DNA of 64,000 nucleotides. Source: Mallotus nudiflorus (lineage: Eukaryota > Streptophyta > Magnoliopsida > Malpighiales > Euphorbiaceae). This document shows, one piece after another, positions 33,601 to 43,686 of the stretch. The position numbers and the translations under genes were made by a program. Numbering within the stretch: the first letter of the stretch is position 1; each line of letters starts with the position of its first letter. The stretch lies in NCBI GenBank assembly GCA_947683625.1, contig CANTUR010000279.1, positions 3,008,501 to 3,072,500 on the forward strand, in the 5' to 3' direction. The notes under the pieces were generated by a model. It ran no database searches. It was given only the letters and a program-made list of their open reading frames with translations, and was not told the DNA's origin.

Positions 33601-36082
33601 AGGAACAAAAGGAGCAAACAAGGTAGGATGAAACAAAAGTTTAGCTTGCTTATTATGATTTTATCTTTAACTATTCACTATTCAAAATTTAATAATTAAT
33701 TCTTAAAATATTTTACATATTAGGTATCTTCATTTTTATTTTATTATTTTTATTTTATTTTTTAATAAATATAATTCGAACACATGAATAAAGACTAGTG
33801 GTTAAATAAATAAAAAGGGCAGTTGGAGTCACTTTTAATGTTTATTTTTCCTGTCATTTTTTGTCTGTTAAATTATTACATTAGATGGGACTAAAATTTT
33901 TCTTCCGTACAAATGTTGTATTGTATTGTCCAGTCCTACCTTCTCGCATCCCATCAACCAAATGCATTTATTCCTTTCTATTCAGCAGTGATAAAATGCT
34001 TACAAAATTCTTTGGAGTATCCTTAATAGGTGCAATTCAGATAGATCGACTCTATTTATTGGCGGACGGACATAGGTAAGATTGGGTTAAGAGATCTAGT
34101 AAAGGAGTATTATGGTGTGAAAGGTTTGTTACTGCACAATTAGGAGAGAAGGGGTTTGGGAGAGGAGGGGGTGGGGGTAAATGCAATGTTGTTACTTGGA
34201 GCTATTTTATGTAATGTGTTTCTCATAATGTTAGACACCCTTAATCTTCAAAGAAGAAAAGGAAAAAAAAAAAAAAGAAAAGGAACTTTTATCACATTAT
34301 TAGGGATGATAAATTTAAATATGTTTCTTTGACTAAAACAAAATAACAAGGCCAGTTAGCTGGATGAAAGGACCTTGAAGCTTCTTTTGTTTTTCTTCCT
34401 TTTTTAAGTTTCTTTCTGTTGAAGATTCTTTTCCCCCTTTTTGACATTCTTCAACAATGGATAACCTCTTCTTTTTTGAAGGTTCTTTGTAAATATTTTC
34501 CAGGCATCATAAAAGAAAGCCCCTCAATTGGGCGTCAAGGGAAGGCCATGCGCCGTCAGCAGCGACGAAGGTCCCTGCATTCTGCTCTGCATCATGGAGA
34601 AGATAAAATTTCAACTCCACCTCAGAGCATTTCTGATGTGGAAGAAATCCAGTTCTCTTTACAGCCCGCAGAGTCTAAAACTGGTAAATAAGTGAATTCT
34701 TTTTTTAGGTTCGTGCTAATTCTTCCATCCTCTCTTGTTAAAAGGAAATTTGAAGAAAACAAACCCCGACTGCTGTTATATCGTATGTTATTCTATTTTA
34801 TATGTTGCTTATAAAATTAGAATCTTCAATAGATAATTGCCAAAACCATATTAATTCCAAGTCAAGGCACGGGCCTTCATTGAAGACCGGATAGAAAAAA
34901 TGAAAAGCAGCCTTTTGCTTTTAAGAGGATGCTTTGAGCAGTGCACGTGCTTCGGCTCCTGGAATTCATAGGCAGCATAAATATGGGCTGCAGTTTCTGT
35001 TGTTAACCACCAGAGCAGAAATATTTAACACAAAAGTATTTGGTTTTTGCTCTTTGTTTGTTGCTTTTGTGTTAGAATATTCCTCACCCAAGAAAGTTAG
35101 TGAATTTTTACATTATGTTTGATAAGTGAACAAACCAACACATTTACACCTGTACTCCAACAAATGCACATTTAATGGCTCAAGGACTTTCTTGATGTGT
35201 TTGAGTTTGAAGTATTACTAGTGGAACAAAAGATATCCTGGAGAACTGAGAAGGATATCTGTCTGTAGCTGTTTAAACTAATGGAGAATTGCTGACAATT
35301 CATTCACCAGATGTGTTATGCAGATGAAAATTCAGCCTCGGAGTTGGTCATAGAATCCTCATTCTACAAGGGGATTATGGGATGCAAAGAAAATGCTTCT
35401 GTTGACAAATATTTACTATTCAAGAAATTTTGCCTGTCTGGACTTTCTCGCCTTGATCTTAAACCTTTGCAGGATATAGATTTTCATGAAATATGGAAGG
35501 AAGCTGAACCTTATGCTGTATGTTACTTTCACTTTGCTCTTATGGTTTCAGTATTACGGATAAAATTTTTTAGAAATTTTTTGTTACTTTGAGGAGAAGA
35601 AAGAACCCTTATTTTTTGAGAACCTCGATATATATTCATATATAAATGTGAGTGATACTTTCAACTCCCCATTTTCATCCTTCTCCCAACAAAATTGGGG
35701 AAGGAGTTTTTTTTAATTCCTTGTGTGCTTTGCCCACTCGATTTCTTTCCCAAAGATAATCTATTTGTCGTTATTTTATTTAATTTGATTGGTTAAAACA
35801 TTATGAATATTATAAGGATGTGTGCGACTTGATGTTTTCTTTTAATTATTTATATGTGCTGAATATTTTCGCATATCGCTGATCAGTACATTCAAATAGG
35901 AGCTTATTGGATTGTATTGGTCTCTCCGAGCTGCTTTTGGTCCTGTTCTCGAGACTCTTGTTCTGCTCGATAGATTATTATTCCTCCAGGAGCAAGGCAG
36001 TTCACTTGAGGCAACCATGTTACCCATCTTTAATCCTGTATTATCTCCAAGAAACGTAGCCATAATCGCCAAAAGGACTTGA
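18468..36082 (+). CDS. METTL25: METTL25/METTL25B (RRNAD1)-like SAM-dependent methyltransferase, 11 exons, 537 aa
   Basis: Joining 11 exons gives an uninterrupted 538-codon frame (1614 nt) with GT-AG at all ten introns. The protein has the Methyltransf_32-type core: KKKHEVEVL (about 118-126), motif I IVDVGAGQGYL (142-152), acidic motif VVAIDASSHHG with Asp168, VLAGLHACGDLSVTMLK (243-259), VSIGCCYNLLS (271-281), SIGRQGKAMRRQQRRR (about 355-370) and the C-terminal TLVLLDRLLFLQEQG and FNPVLSPRN, all family hallmarks. The last two and the VDVGAGQG form are closest to METTL25B/RRNAD1. It is predicted to transfer a methyl group from SAM; its substrate is unknown to me. No signal peptide or clear membrane segment. 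The ATG follows a TATA box and begins MYSCGSATETLQW. No premature stop, so the gene looks functional. Exon limits are by eye. Confidence 0.92.
18920..19003 (+). CDS. METTL25: Exon 2, residues 70-97
   Basis: After TTTGCTAAG; encodes DHWPLSLKEFV...EQMDLEK; ends before GTATTC. Phase 0 on both sides. Confidence 0.9.
19156..19230 (+). CDS. METTL25: Exon 3, residues 98-122
   Basis: After TTGTTGCAG; encodes VWPGLNITSLNSVLSQGMNM and KKKHE; ends before GTAATT. Phase 0. Confidence 0.9.
19394..19474 (+). CDS. METTL25: Exon 4, residues 123-149 (first half of SAM motif I)
   Basis: Encodes VEVLSAVV...TIVDVGAGQ and ends before GTATGT. The acceptor is read as GAGAAG/GTAGAA; using GTGAG/AAGGTA instead would add one Lys. 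Confidence 0.87.
20700..21215. repeat. Possible hAT-type MITE relic in intron 4
   Basis: Phrases such as GACACAACCATTTAAATG, GGTTAAACCCGTCTAACCC and CATTTAAAACACG, with an AT-rich centre, resemble plant MITEs whose ends read ACCCGTTTAACCCG. Boundaries are uncertain. Confidence 0.35.
22925..23785. mobile_element. MITE-like insert carrying a (GGT)n tract
   Basis: Flanks rich in TTTTCTAGTTTTC/GAAAACTAGAAAA border a (GGT)n region and interrupt the left LTR-like arm between ATAGTCACCAAGAAAC and TAGTCATGGAGGACC. The right end GTTTTCTAAAACTAAACAAG with GGGCTTGTTTAG in reverse is MITE-like. Exact ends are not resolved. Confidence 0.45.
23130..23575. repeat. (GGT)n/(GGTGGT)n microsatellite, about 445 bp
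   Basis: Nearly uninterrupted G/T-rich triplets with TTGTGGTGGT and TGATTGTGG variants. Both strands are open simply because the triplet repeats, so the Gly/Val and Thr/His frames are not genes. Confidence 0.95.
23790..24010 (+). repeat. ~33-bp tandem repeats CTTAAGGAGCTTCACCATGA
   Basis: About seven imperfect copies of CTTCAAYCTTAAGGAGCTT plus YRCCATGAAGGAT. An inverted set lies at about 24700-24835 in the other arm. Confidence 0.8.
24016..24699. other. Spacer between the inverted arms in intron 4
   Basis: Single-copy-looking sequence with a short (TG)n at about 24614; no supportable gene. Confidence 0.4.
24700..25905 (-). repeat. Right arm of the inverted repeat: LTR-like sequence, minus orientation
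   Basis: The reverse complement matches the left arm in the same order, including TTGGTTGACATGGGCC, the ATGCAAGTGTATGCATG pairs and AATAAGTACTTGGCCAAG. Divergence is substantial, so the two copies probably inserted separately or long ago. Confidence 0.65.
26400..26600 (+). pseudogene. LINE endonuclease (APE-type) N-terminal fragment
   Basis: The frame contains VQISSWNICGLHDGISPIKL followed by LFQEMKTGIVDNM, matching the start of plant L1 endonucleases (SWNVRGLN...., then FQETK with the catalytic Glu). The rest of ORF2 is not visible. It lies in intron 4, about 160 bp before exon 5. Confidence 0.55.
26762..26891 (+). CDS. METTL25: Exon 5, residues 150-192 (second half of motif I, acidic motif)
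   Basis: After AACTTTCAG; encodes GYLAQVLSFQ...VVAIDASSHHG...AAQM and ends in phase 1 before GTAAAT. Reading on would hit TAG after five codons. Confidence 0.9.
27892..28090 (+). CDS. METTL25: Exon 6, residues 193-259
   Basis: After TTAGTTCAG; encodes DRVFNGPKTVTCHIMANDML...LHACGDLSVTML; ends in phase 2 before GTGAGT. Confidence 0.92.
28689..28863 (+). CDS. METTL25: Exon 7, residues 259-317
   Basis: After TTGATCAG; completes Lys259 and encodes TFLECQEVKAVVSIGCCYNL...NSRDLACQ; ends before GTGCAT. Confidence 0.92.
29782..29893 (+). repeat. 63-bp direct tandem duplication in intron 7
   Basis: CAAAATATAATATAATTAGTG and the following TTGCTTTCCTAACCTTTA recur at 29782 and 29845 with one difference; TTTAGTATAGCACA recurs again near 29938. 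Confidence 0.9.
30881..30964 (+). CDS. METTL25: Exon 8, residues 318-345
   Basis: After TTTATTTTAG; encodes SADRWRSLDKDD...ELHAFRAAFQM; ends before GTATGC. Phase 0. Confidence 0.9.
31458..32184. mobile_element. MITE-like element in intron 8 (Harbinger-type ends)
   Basis: Begins GGCCATCTCCAACCCAAAAT and ends GTATGGCTGCTGATGCTCC, imperfect inverted ends with the CATCTCCAAC-type words frequent in plant Harbinger MITEs. The sub-terminal parts pair as CCAAAATTGTGCA and TTTTTGCACTATTTTGG. The centre (31600-32040) is AT-rich and non-coding. Confidence 0.5.
32904..33966. mobile_element. MITE-like element(s) with ~50-bp inverted ends in intron 8
   Basis: GGTGCATTTGGCTCATAGGAT (32905) and the reverse complement of the right end, GCATTTGGTTGATGGGAT, then AGGTAGGACTGRACA in both, form long TIRs. 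An internal boundary near 33480-33530 (TTATGAACCAAATATAC and GGAATGCACTTGGGATAGGA) suggests two related copies side by side or nested. Confidence 0.55.
34482..34683 (+). CDS. METTL25: Exon 9, residues 346-412
   Basis: After TTTTTTGAAG; encodes VLCKYFPGIIKESPSIGRQG then KAMRRQQRRR; ends in phase 1 before GTAAAT. A nearby TTTTCCAG would shift the frame into a stop and is not used. Confidence 0.88.
35324..35517 (+). CDS. METTL25: Exon 10, residues 413-477
   Basis: After TTATGCAG; encodes ENSASELVIESSFYKG...EIWKEAEPYA; ends before GTATGT. Using the upstream CACCAG gives an in-frame TGA. Confidence 0.88.
35900..36082 (+). CDS. METTL25: Exon 11, residues 478-537 and stop
   Basis: After TTCAAATAG; encodes ELIGLYWSLRAAFGPVLETL...LLDRLLFLQEQG...SPRNVAIIAKRT, then TGA at 36080-36082. 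The acceptor GATCAG 14 nt upstream would give a different, stop-terminated frame. Confidence 0.9.
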   Translation, partial: ELIGLYWSLRAAFGPVLETLVLLDRLLFLQEQGSSLEATMLPIFNPVLSPRNVAIIAKRT

Positions 36083-36516
36083 TCGAAGTACAGAAAAACT
36101 GCATGAAAAACGGTGATCATAAAATGCCATCTACTTGCTTATTGCTGATTGATATTTATGCATCCATGTTTGATCTAGTTATATTACCACGAACTTGGCT
36201 GTAAATATCAGTACTATATATTGTGACTAAGTTGTTGGTTCCACTTGCTTTTTCTATAGGATCTCTTGTAGTTCAGAACATATGAAGCATTTAGCAATGT
36301 GAAATTTTGTAGCAGGGCAGCACCAAATTATCTTTTAGTCGACAAACTTTGAATTTGTGATACTGACTATTGTTCTATGCGTTTTTGTTGTTGACATGTA
36401 AATTTGATGCTCATTTCCTTTTTAAAATTTATTTACCTCTCTATTTACCTCATTTACCTTTTAGATTTAGTCTATCTATGCTAGAAGTTAAAGTTTCTCT
36501 TTTAGTTGTAAAGTTG

Positions 36517-36522
36517 AATAAA
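36517..36522 (+). terminator. Candidate poly(A) signal AATAAA
   Basis: The first clean AATAAA after the stop is 435 nt downstream; plant signals are loose, so the true site may be earlier. Confidence 0.3.
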
Positions 36523-36634
36523 TCTTCATTTTCTTCTCTTTCAGTTTCTTGTTTCCATAATGTCATTTTAGTCTAATCATCAATGTATATCTGTCTCTAA
36601 TGATTCAAGAGCCATTGGAGATCAGGTTTCATCT

Positions 36635-36836
36635 AAAATACTTTCTTCTACACTAAATGCTTGTTCAATGGCAACTGTTGAGACCAAACATTTGTTTAGC
36701 AATTTGTGTAATGATCAAAAATGTATTTTGGTGTCAAATACTTTCTCATACATTAAATGTTCGTTCAATGGCATCCGTTGAGACTGAACATTTGTTTAGC
36801 AATTTGTGTAATTAACAAAAAAGTATTTTGGTGTTA
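36635..36836 (+). repeat. 101-bp tandem duplication downstream of the gene
   Basis: Two adjacent ~101-bp copies, each with AAATACTTTCT, TTCAATGGCA, AACATTTGTTTAGCAATTTG and GTATTTTGGTGT, differing at roughly 10-15 sites. Confidence 0.88.
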
Positions 36837-36879
36837 ACTCTATCATTAAGAACGAAAAAATTGTTATTTGATTTGCTAT

Positions 36880-38190
36880 TACCAAACTCAAAATAAGTTG
36901 TTTGATAAATGTCAAAGTTCAGAAGATGAAATGGATAATCCTCTAGGTTTTTTATGTCTTTGTATCAACACACAATTACCCATATTCTTTTTTATATGTT
37001 CATGTTGAACTTGACGGGTAGGTTAAGTAGAAGAAATAGAAAGACTAAAACATGTAAAACTAAGAGAAAATATTAACACAATCTTTATATTCATTAAGTA
37101 TTTCTTATATTATCATTCTAACTTTATTAATTATATATATATATATATATATAAAACTAATATCAATTTCATTATCATCTATGTCTTAAACATCCATAAC
37201 ATATAAATAATAATTTAAACTATCTATTTTAAATCTAGGTTTAAAAACACATATAACAAGATTAATCAATGGAATAAATTTAAAAGAATTTAACTATTTA
37301 ATTTCATTAATAAAATTGGTTCTATTAAAACAATATTATTTTCATGTTCTTGTAATGTACCAACAATATTAATGTATTCAATTAAGAATAAAGGAGATGT
37401 TGGACAATAAACACTACTTAAAAGATATGTTGAATCATTAAAAACTTTTAAAATATTTAAAAGTGTAGTGAAGACTCTTCAATTTTGTGGATATAAATTA
37501 ATTTGTGACACATTATTGAAAATAAATGTGCACAATAAATCTCTATACTCCTATAACTTATTTAATAATTTATAAATTGAATTCCAACGAGTTGAAACAT
37601 TTTTTGAAAAGTTTTTTGGTTTTTTACCATTTTTTTTACCAAATCTTCCCTATGATTTTATAACTTGTGGATGTGTCCATAAAAATAAAATTACTTTTTT
37701 AATAGGAGATAAGAGTACGCTAAAGATCTTAAATTGTATGGTATACATAAATTTAAAACATGACATGCATATACAATATGAAAAATTTATCTCCAATATT
37801 AGGTTGACAAAAAGTTTGAAAATCATTAATTGATATGGTATTTGTAGCCACAGAGTTTTTTTTTTATTAATCTATGTTTTTCTAAAATATTTTTAATCAT
37901 TCTAAAAATATTATCTACAGTATGCTGATCGTTAAAAACTCTAAATACAATAATTTTTTTTGTAATAACTATTCATTATCAATTCAATGGCATGTAATGC
38001 CTATGTATGAATGATTTTGCCAATTATCACTCCAAACTTCATTACAAATGTATAGACATCCATTAAAGTTTATAAATAATTTTTGTAATTCTTTTTTGTT
38101 ATTTATATAAATTAGATAAAGTATGTTTGAGAGTATTTTTAGACACATATTTAGCTTGTGGATTTAATTTTTTTTATAATAATTAACAAA
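36880..38190 (-). pseudogene. hAT transposase remnant (RICESLEEPER/Ac-like)
   Basis: The minus strand contains EVWSDNWQNHSYIGITCH, a TGA, then IDNEWLLQKKLLY around 38040-37960, equal to the hAT signature W.S.....Y...T.HFID..W.L.K.....F. Downstream, FHIVYACHVLNLCI (about 37790-37740) matches the RCA.H.LNL block. Many stops and frameshifts; no intact dimerisation domain. It would have catalysed cut-and-paste transposition. Confidence 0.75.
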
Positions 38191-38576
38191 GTCAACTTTT
38201 CACTAAAACTAAAATATAAAAAAAAAATTCGATAATAATCATTTTAGAAGAGTGAAACTGGTCTTGAACCGGCACCCCCACTGATCTTGAACTGATTCCC
38301 CCTGAAGTTGGACAAGTTTTGAATTTGACTATTGCAATTTTGGTTTGACAAAACTAGTTTTGTTTTTGTTCTAACTTGAATTAGCCCATGGCCAGGTGTA
38401 GACATGCAACGATTGAGTTCTGAATTAAATGTAAAATCAAGAGAAAATGATAAGCACCACTGTATTTCACCAAAATCTTTTAAAAAACACGGTCTACTTC
38501 TTTTTTTTTTTTTTCACGCTTAACTCTTCACTTTTCACTATCACTTTTTTCTTATTCTTTTCATTTTTAAGGTTTC

Positions 38577-38578
38577 TT

Positions 38579-38609
<31 letters not shown>

Positions 38610-38628
38610 TTATTATTATTATTATTCT
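38577..38628 (+). repeat. (TTC)n(TTA)n compound microsatellite
   Basis: About ten TTC then seven TTA triplets, mirrored by an (AAT)n tract at 40931-40972 near the other end of the same repeat. Confidence 0.95.
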
Positions 38629-40930
38629 ATAACTATTTTATTTTTGATATTATATTTTGATTTCATAAAAGTCAGGGTGCAAAATTAAGAGGATAAAAAT
38701 AATATTATTTTTATAAGTTTTTGGTTAATTCATTTTTAGTTTTTCTATCATTTTTGGTTGTTTTGACATTTGTTTTTCTAGTTGTTTTGATTGGTTCATT
38801 TTCAATTTTATGAGGTTGTTCTTATAGTTTTTTCTAATTGTTTTTGGTTATTTTGACAGTTATTTTGGCAGCTATTTTTCTTGTTATTTTGACAGTTATT
38901 TTTTGTTGGTTCATTTTCAGTTGCATGAGATTTTTTTTTCTAATTATTTTTACGGTTGTTGTTCTTGTTGTTTTTAGTTGTTTTGGTTGCTTTAGCTATC
39001 AGTTTATGAGGTTTTTTTTCGATTGTTTTTTAGTTGTTTTTGGTTCCTGTTTTTTTTTTTTTTTTAATTGTTTTTAGTTGTTTTAGCAGTTGTTTTTTGT
39101 GATTTTGGTTAGTACATTTTTAGTTTAATGAAGTTGTTTTGTAATGGTTGTTTTTTATTGTTTTGGTGGTTATTTTGGTCAAGAAATTTTGTTGAGATAT
39201 GTCTCCAACTCACTCTTTACAATTTTTTTTTACAAAAAGAGAAAAAAAAAAAAGCAAGCAATTAAAAAAATAAGAATCCTTGTAACTCCTAGTTAATGGT
39301 TAAGAAAAAAATTAAAAATTTGTACATAAAGAAACCAATAGAGAAGAAGAAGAAGTAGCAAGTCAATATACACAAAAATGTAGAAACAAAGTAGAATAAG
39401 AGAATAGGAAATGAGAAGAAGAAAAAATAAAAGATTTGCATATTAAAAAAAAAAGGAAAAAGAGAGAAGAAGAAAAATAAGCAGAATCAAGACAATATGA
39501 TAAAAAGAAAAAAAAATAAAAAAAAGGTGAAAAGAAAAAAAAATTGTAGATAAAAGAAGAAACTGTATCTTTGAAAATATTTTCCTTTTCATAATATTTA
39601 TGAAGGGGACTTTATATATATATATATAACTTTTTCACATTCATTATTGACTAAAGAAATTTTGCAAAAATACCTATATATGAAAAAACTTTTTTAAAAA
39701 TACGGCATTTTTTTCCTTTCTTCTTTGCTTTTTGCTTTTTTTTAGGTTAGATCCAATCACTATGCTAAAAAAAATCACACATAAGTCTTCTTTTTCTCTC
39801 TGTTCTTTTTTTTTTTTTTTTTTCTTGCGTTTACTAGAAAAAAGAAACCTATCACCTAATCCATATTCAAAAAAATCAAATTTAATGGATCAACTCAAAA
39901 GAGGGTAGAAGGACAAAGAAAAAAAATGAGCAGAGTTTGTGAATTTGAATGTTAATTGTATTTTGATTTTTTTTTTAAGAAAAGTTTTCATAGATAAAAG
40001 TTTGAACTTTATAATTATTTTGGGTGTTATAATGAGTGTAGTTTAATTTATTTGGATTGATATAAGTCTGTGCTTTTTTTTTCTGGTTGCTTTGGCTATT
40101 GTTTTTGTTTTTTGATTGGTTCTTTTTCAATTTTATAAGCTTGTTATGTAGTGGTTTTTCTAATTATTTTCATGATTGTGTTTGATTGTTGTTTTTCTAA
40201 TTGTTTTTATCTTGTTTTTATTTTTTGGTTGATCCATTTTTTAGTTTTTTGACGTTGTTTTGTAATAGTTTTTATTGTTTTTATAGTTGTTTTCTTGTTG
40301 TTTTGCAGTTGTTTTTCTAATTATTGTGACAATTATTTTTGTTTTTTGTTGGTTCTTTTTTAGTTTTATAAGCTTGTTTTGTAGAGGTTTTTTTGGGTTA
40401 TTTTTATGGTTGTTTTTCTTGTGATTTTTGTGGTTAGTTCATTTTTCAGCTTTTTAAGGTTGTTTTGTAATGGTTTTTATTTTAGTGGGTTTTTTTTTGT
40501 TGTTGTTTTGGTAGTTTTTTTTTTGTTGGTTCTTTTGCAATTTATGAGTTTGTTTTATAGTGGTTGTCTGATTCCTTTCATGGTTGTTTTGAAAAGAAAA
40601 AAACTAAAAAAAAAACCATCAAAATAAGTAAAAAATAACCTTTGCAAAACAAATTCACTAAATATAATGTTGAAGCAAAAAAAAATTAAAAACAACTGCA
40701 AGAACAAGCACAAAAACAACCAAAAAAATGTTGTACAAATGAAAAGATTAAGAAAAAAGTAAATAAAAATAAAATAAAAAGTAAATAAACATAAGAAAAG
40801 AAAGAACCACAAGCAACCTAAAAAACAACCAAAAAATAATAAATAAATAAAAAGAAAAAAATAAAGGAGAAAGAAAAAAGTAAATAAAAATAAGAGTATG
40901 AATAATAATATTAAAATAAAATAGTTACGG

Positions 40931-40972
40931 AATAATAATAATAGTAATAATAATAATAATAATAATAACAAT
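40931..40972 (+). repeat. (AAT)n microsatellite
   Basis: AATAATAATAATAGTAAT and further AAT units; the inverted partner of the TTA tract at 38606-38628. Confidence 0.95.
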
Positions 40973-41110
40973 AAGAACAAAAAATCATAAAAATGAAAAG
41001 AAAAAAAAAGTAAAGATGAAAATCGAAAAAGTTAGATGTGAAAAAAAAAAAAAAAGTATAAAGTAACATGAAAAAATTTTGATCAAACCACGTCATATTT
41101 GTAATTTCCT

Positions 41111-41288
41111 CTTTATGACAATGTTTCTAACTTCAAGGATTAATATTAAAAGTAGGCCCAGAAAACGTTTCTATTTTTATTTGTTGCTGGACGCATTTTT
41201 TTCTTTTTAGTTTTGATTTTGCCTTTTTCATTTTTATCAAGAGATTGAGACATTTTTAAAAGAATGTCCCAAACTTCAGTGACCTTTG

Positions 41289-41322
<34 letters not shown>

Positions 41323-42428
41323 CTATTTATTATTTTTGAACTCATTTTTTTTAATTTAAATTGATTATATGTATTTATTTGATTTATATATTTTCAATAA
41401 TTTAATTTTATATTTAAAATAATAATTTTTTTAATTTTGAAATTTACTATTATTTAGAATATAAAAATTAAATTAATTAAGCTAAAAATTACCCATGGTG
41501 TTGCATAATTATTTTTTTCATAATTATTTAGAATTAAGAAATTAAACTAATTAAAGTAAACACCATCTATAGTATTCAATAATTATTTTTTCAATAAAAA
41601 TAATAAATAAATTATTATTTTTATTATTGATATTTATGATCTTAATTTTATTATTAATGATGAAAAAAATGAAAAAAGAATAAAAATCAACAAAAATCAA
41701 TAACTGTAAAATTTTATTACTTTGGTTGGTTTTTGTTATTTCAGCTATTATTTTTGTTATTTTTTTTTGTTTATATTAATTTATATTTGTTACAAATTAA
41801 AAAACAACAACAAAGAACAATAAAAAATTATGAAATATATCAAAAAAATTATTATTTTTATATTAATATTAATAAAAGTAAAAATTTTATTTATGCCCTT
41901 AATTGTGTCATTAATAATGAAAACATAATTAAAAAAAAAACAAATTCAACAACAATGAACAACTGTAAAATTTTCTTGATTTTTTCTTTTTTTTTTGGAC
42001 TTTTTTTTGTTGTTCTTACGAATACATTATAAAGATTATCAAATTTTTACATATTGATGATTAATAAATATTTAAATTTTTTTTTAAAAGTTGTTAGACA
42101 TTTTAAAAAACAAATTAAAGTGAAAAAAATATAATAAAATTCTTATTCTTTAAGAATATAAAAGAAGATAATTTAGTTTATTTATTATTGTTACAACGTT
42201 AAAAATATTTATTATTTGATTTAACAATAATTGAAAGTGTTTAATTTATAATTATTCATTTAAAAAAAATGGATCTTAATAGAAAAAAATATTGAGTAAA
42301 AACAAAAAAGAAAACGTTGAGAAGATATTTCTTAATTTCTTATTTGTAATGTAAAGATTTTTTTTTTTTGTGATTTATTAAAAAAATTGCTGACATCACT
42401 AAATGTTAGGCATTAATAATTCCTTTCT
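41111..42428. other. AT-rich repeats, no gene
   Basis: Contains a ~35-bp poly(T) (about 41287-41321) and, at 41580-41920, diverged reverse-complement copies of the 16960-17490 unit (TTTATGATCTTAATTTTATT, TTATGCCCTTAATTGTG). No coding sequence seen. Confidence 0.45.
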
Positions 42429-43686
42429 GCTTAACCCATATTTTACCTTATGCACTTTTATTTTTTTTTTTTCTAGATTTTCTCCATATACTTTTATTTT
42501 TATAAATTGACACCTTTCATTTTTATTTTGCATTACATTAACTTGTCATATTTTTATTTTTTTACACATTGAGTCCTTCCATTAAAAATGGGTAGAAATA
42601 ACGTTACATATATAGAACAAAATATCTTATTTAGTCTCTAGAATTTTAAATTTTTTAATAAATTTGTATCTTTTAAAATTTTAACAAATATTTCTTAATA
42701 TTTTTAAATATATTTTTTATTTTTTTAAAATTTTAACAAATATTTCTTAATATTTTTAAATATATTTTTTATTTTTTTTACTTTCAATAAATATTTTAGT
42801 TAATTATTAACATTATATATTTAGTTAATAAATTTATAATTTAACTAACTTAAACTTCTAATTGAATATTTTATTATTAACTTAAACATTTTTAAATTAT
42901 TTGTCTTTTTATTAACTACAATCTAATACTAATCTATATTATACTTCTTTACAAATTTTACAATTAATTTAATTTTAAGCAATAAATTATTAAAGGATGC
43001 ACCTATTTTCACTCTAAAAATTTTAAATACACTCAAATTTTATCTTTTTTAAAATAATAACTTGGGCAAATTTTCTTAAAAATTATATCAATACATTTTT
43101 TTATTTCTTAAAGATTTATTATCAACTAGTTTTTAAGGTATAATTTTTTTTATTCCTTAAAAATTCACACATATATAATTTTCTGCATCATTTATTTTTG
43201 AATAAAATTATTTAAAATAAAATCTATTGAAATTTTTGCTTGCATTATTTTTACAAAAATCAAATAAAAATTCTAAACTAAATTACTATTATATTAATTA
43301 AATTTAATTTTCATAAAAGAGATTATCATTTAATACTATTTTATATTAAAAAATAAGTATGAATAATTAAATTATATATATAGTTGATAAAATTTTACAA
43401 ATTCATATTAATTAGAAACTTAATATATATAAAAATAAACGTATAAGAATTTAATTTTTACAAGAATAAAAATATAGAGGCTAAAGCAAAAAATTTTAAA
43501 AAGTATATTTATTTGTTAGGTAAGTTCTACTTTCATTTAACTACAAGTAGAATTTAATTTCTAACTCATTGTTACAGAATGACATAATGTATGATAAAAT
43601 AAAAATGTAAAATGTCAATTTATAAAAATAATAGTACAAAAAAAACCAAAAAAATATAAATAAAGGGAGCAAAATATGGGTTAAGC
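42429..43686. mobile_element. Non-autonomous DNA transposon with ~170-bp TIRs
   Basis: The left end GCTTAACCCATATTTTACCT and the reverse complement of the right end, GCTTAACCCATATTTTGCTC, match; similarity continues through ATTTTTATAAATTGACA and CATTTTTATTTT. Flanks CCTTTC on the left and CCTTTCAT on the right suggest a duplication blurred by mutation. The interior is AT-rich and non-coding, with a 52-bp direct duplication at 42671-42774. Mutator-like is possible from TIR length only. Confidence 0.6.

Larger units (their letters stand above)
38440..41110 (+). repeat. T-rich repeat family, copy 2, with inverted ends
   Basis: The left end (CACCACTGTATTTCACCAAAAT, TTTTTTCACGCTTAACTC, then TTC/TTA triplets) is mirrored at the right end (ATTTTGATCAAACCACGTC, GAAAAAAAAA, then AAT triplets). 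The middle shares GGTTGTTTTGTAATGG phrases and CCTTGTAACTCCTAGTTAATGG (39277) with copy 1. Class unknown; possibly a non-autonomous DNA element. Low-complexity open frames inside are not genes. Confidence 0.55.

Noticed and set aside
34498..34507. Alternative acceptor TTTTCCAG for exon 9
   Set aside because: Gives an immediate in-frame stop and loses the conserved VLCKYFPG block.
35304..35311. Alternative acceptor CACCAG for exon 10
   Set aside because: Leads to TGA within a few codons in the required phase.
38250..38310. Possible tRNA-like region with ACCGGCACCCCC words
   Set aside because: No cloverleaf arms or B-box (GGTTCRANYCC) could be placed.
40555..41096. Leu/Phe-rich frame of 141 codons
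   Set aside because: Translation of poly(A)/AAT-rich repeat; same reason as above.
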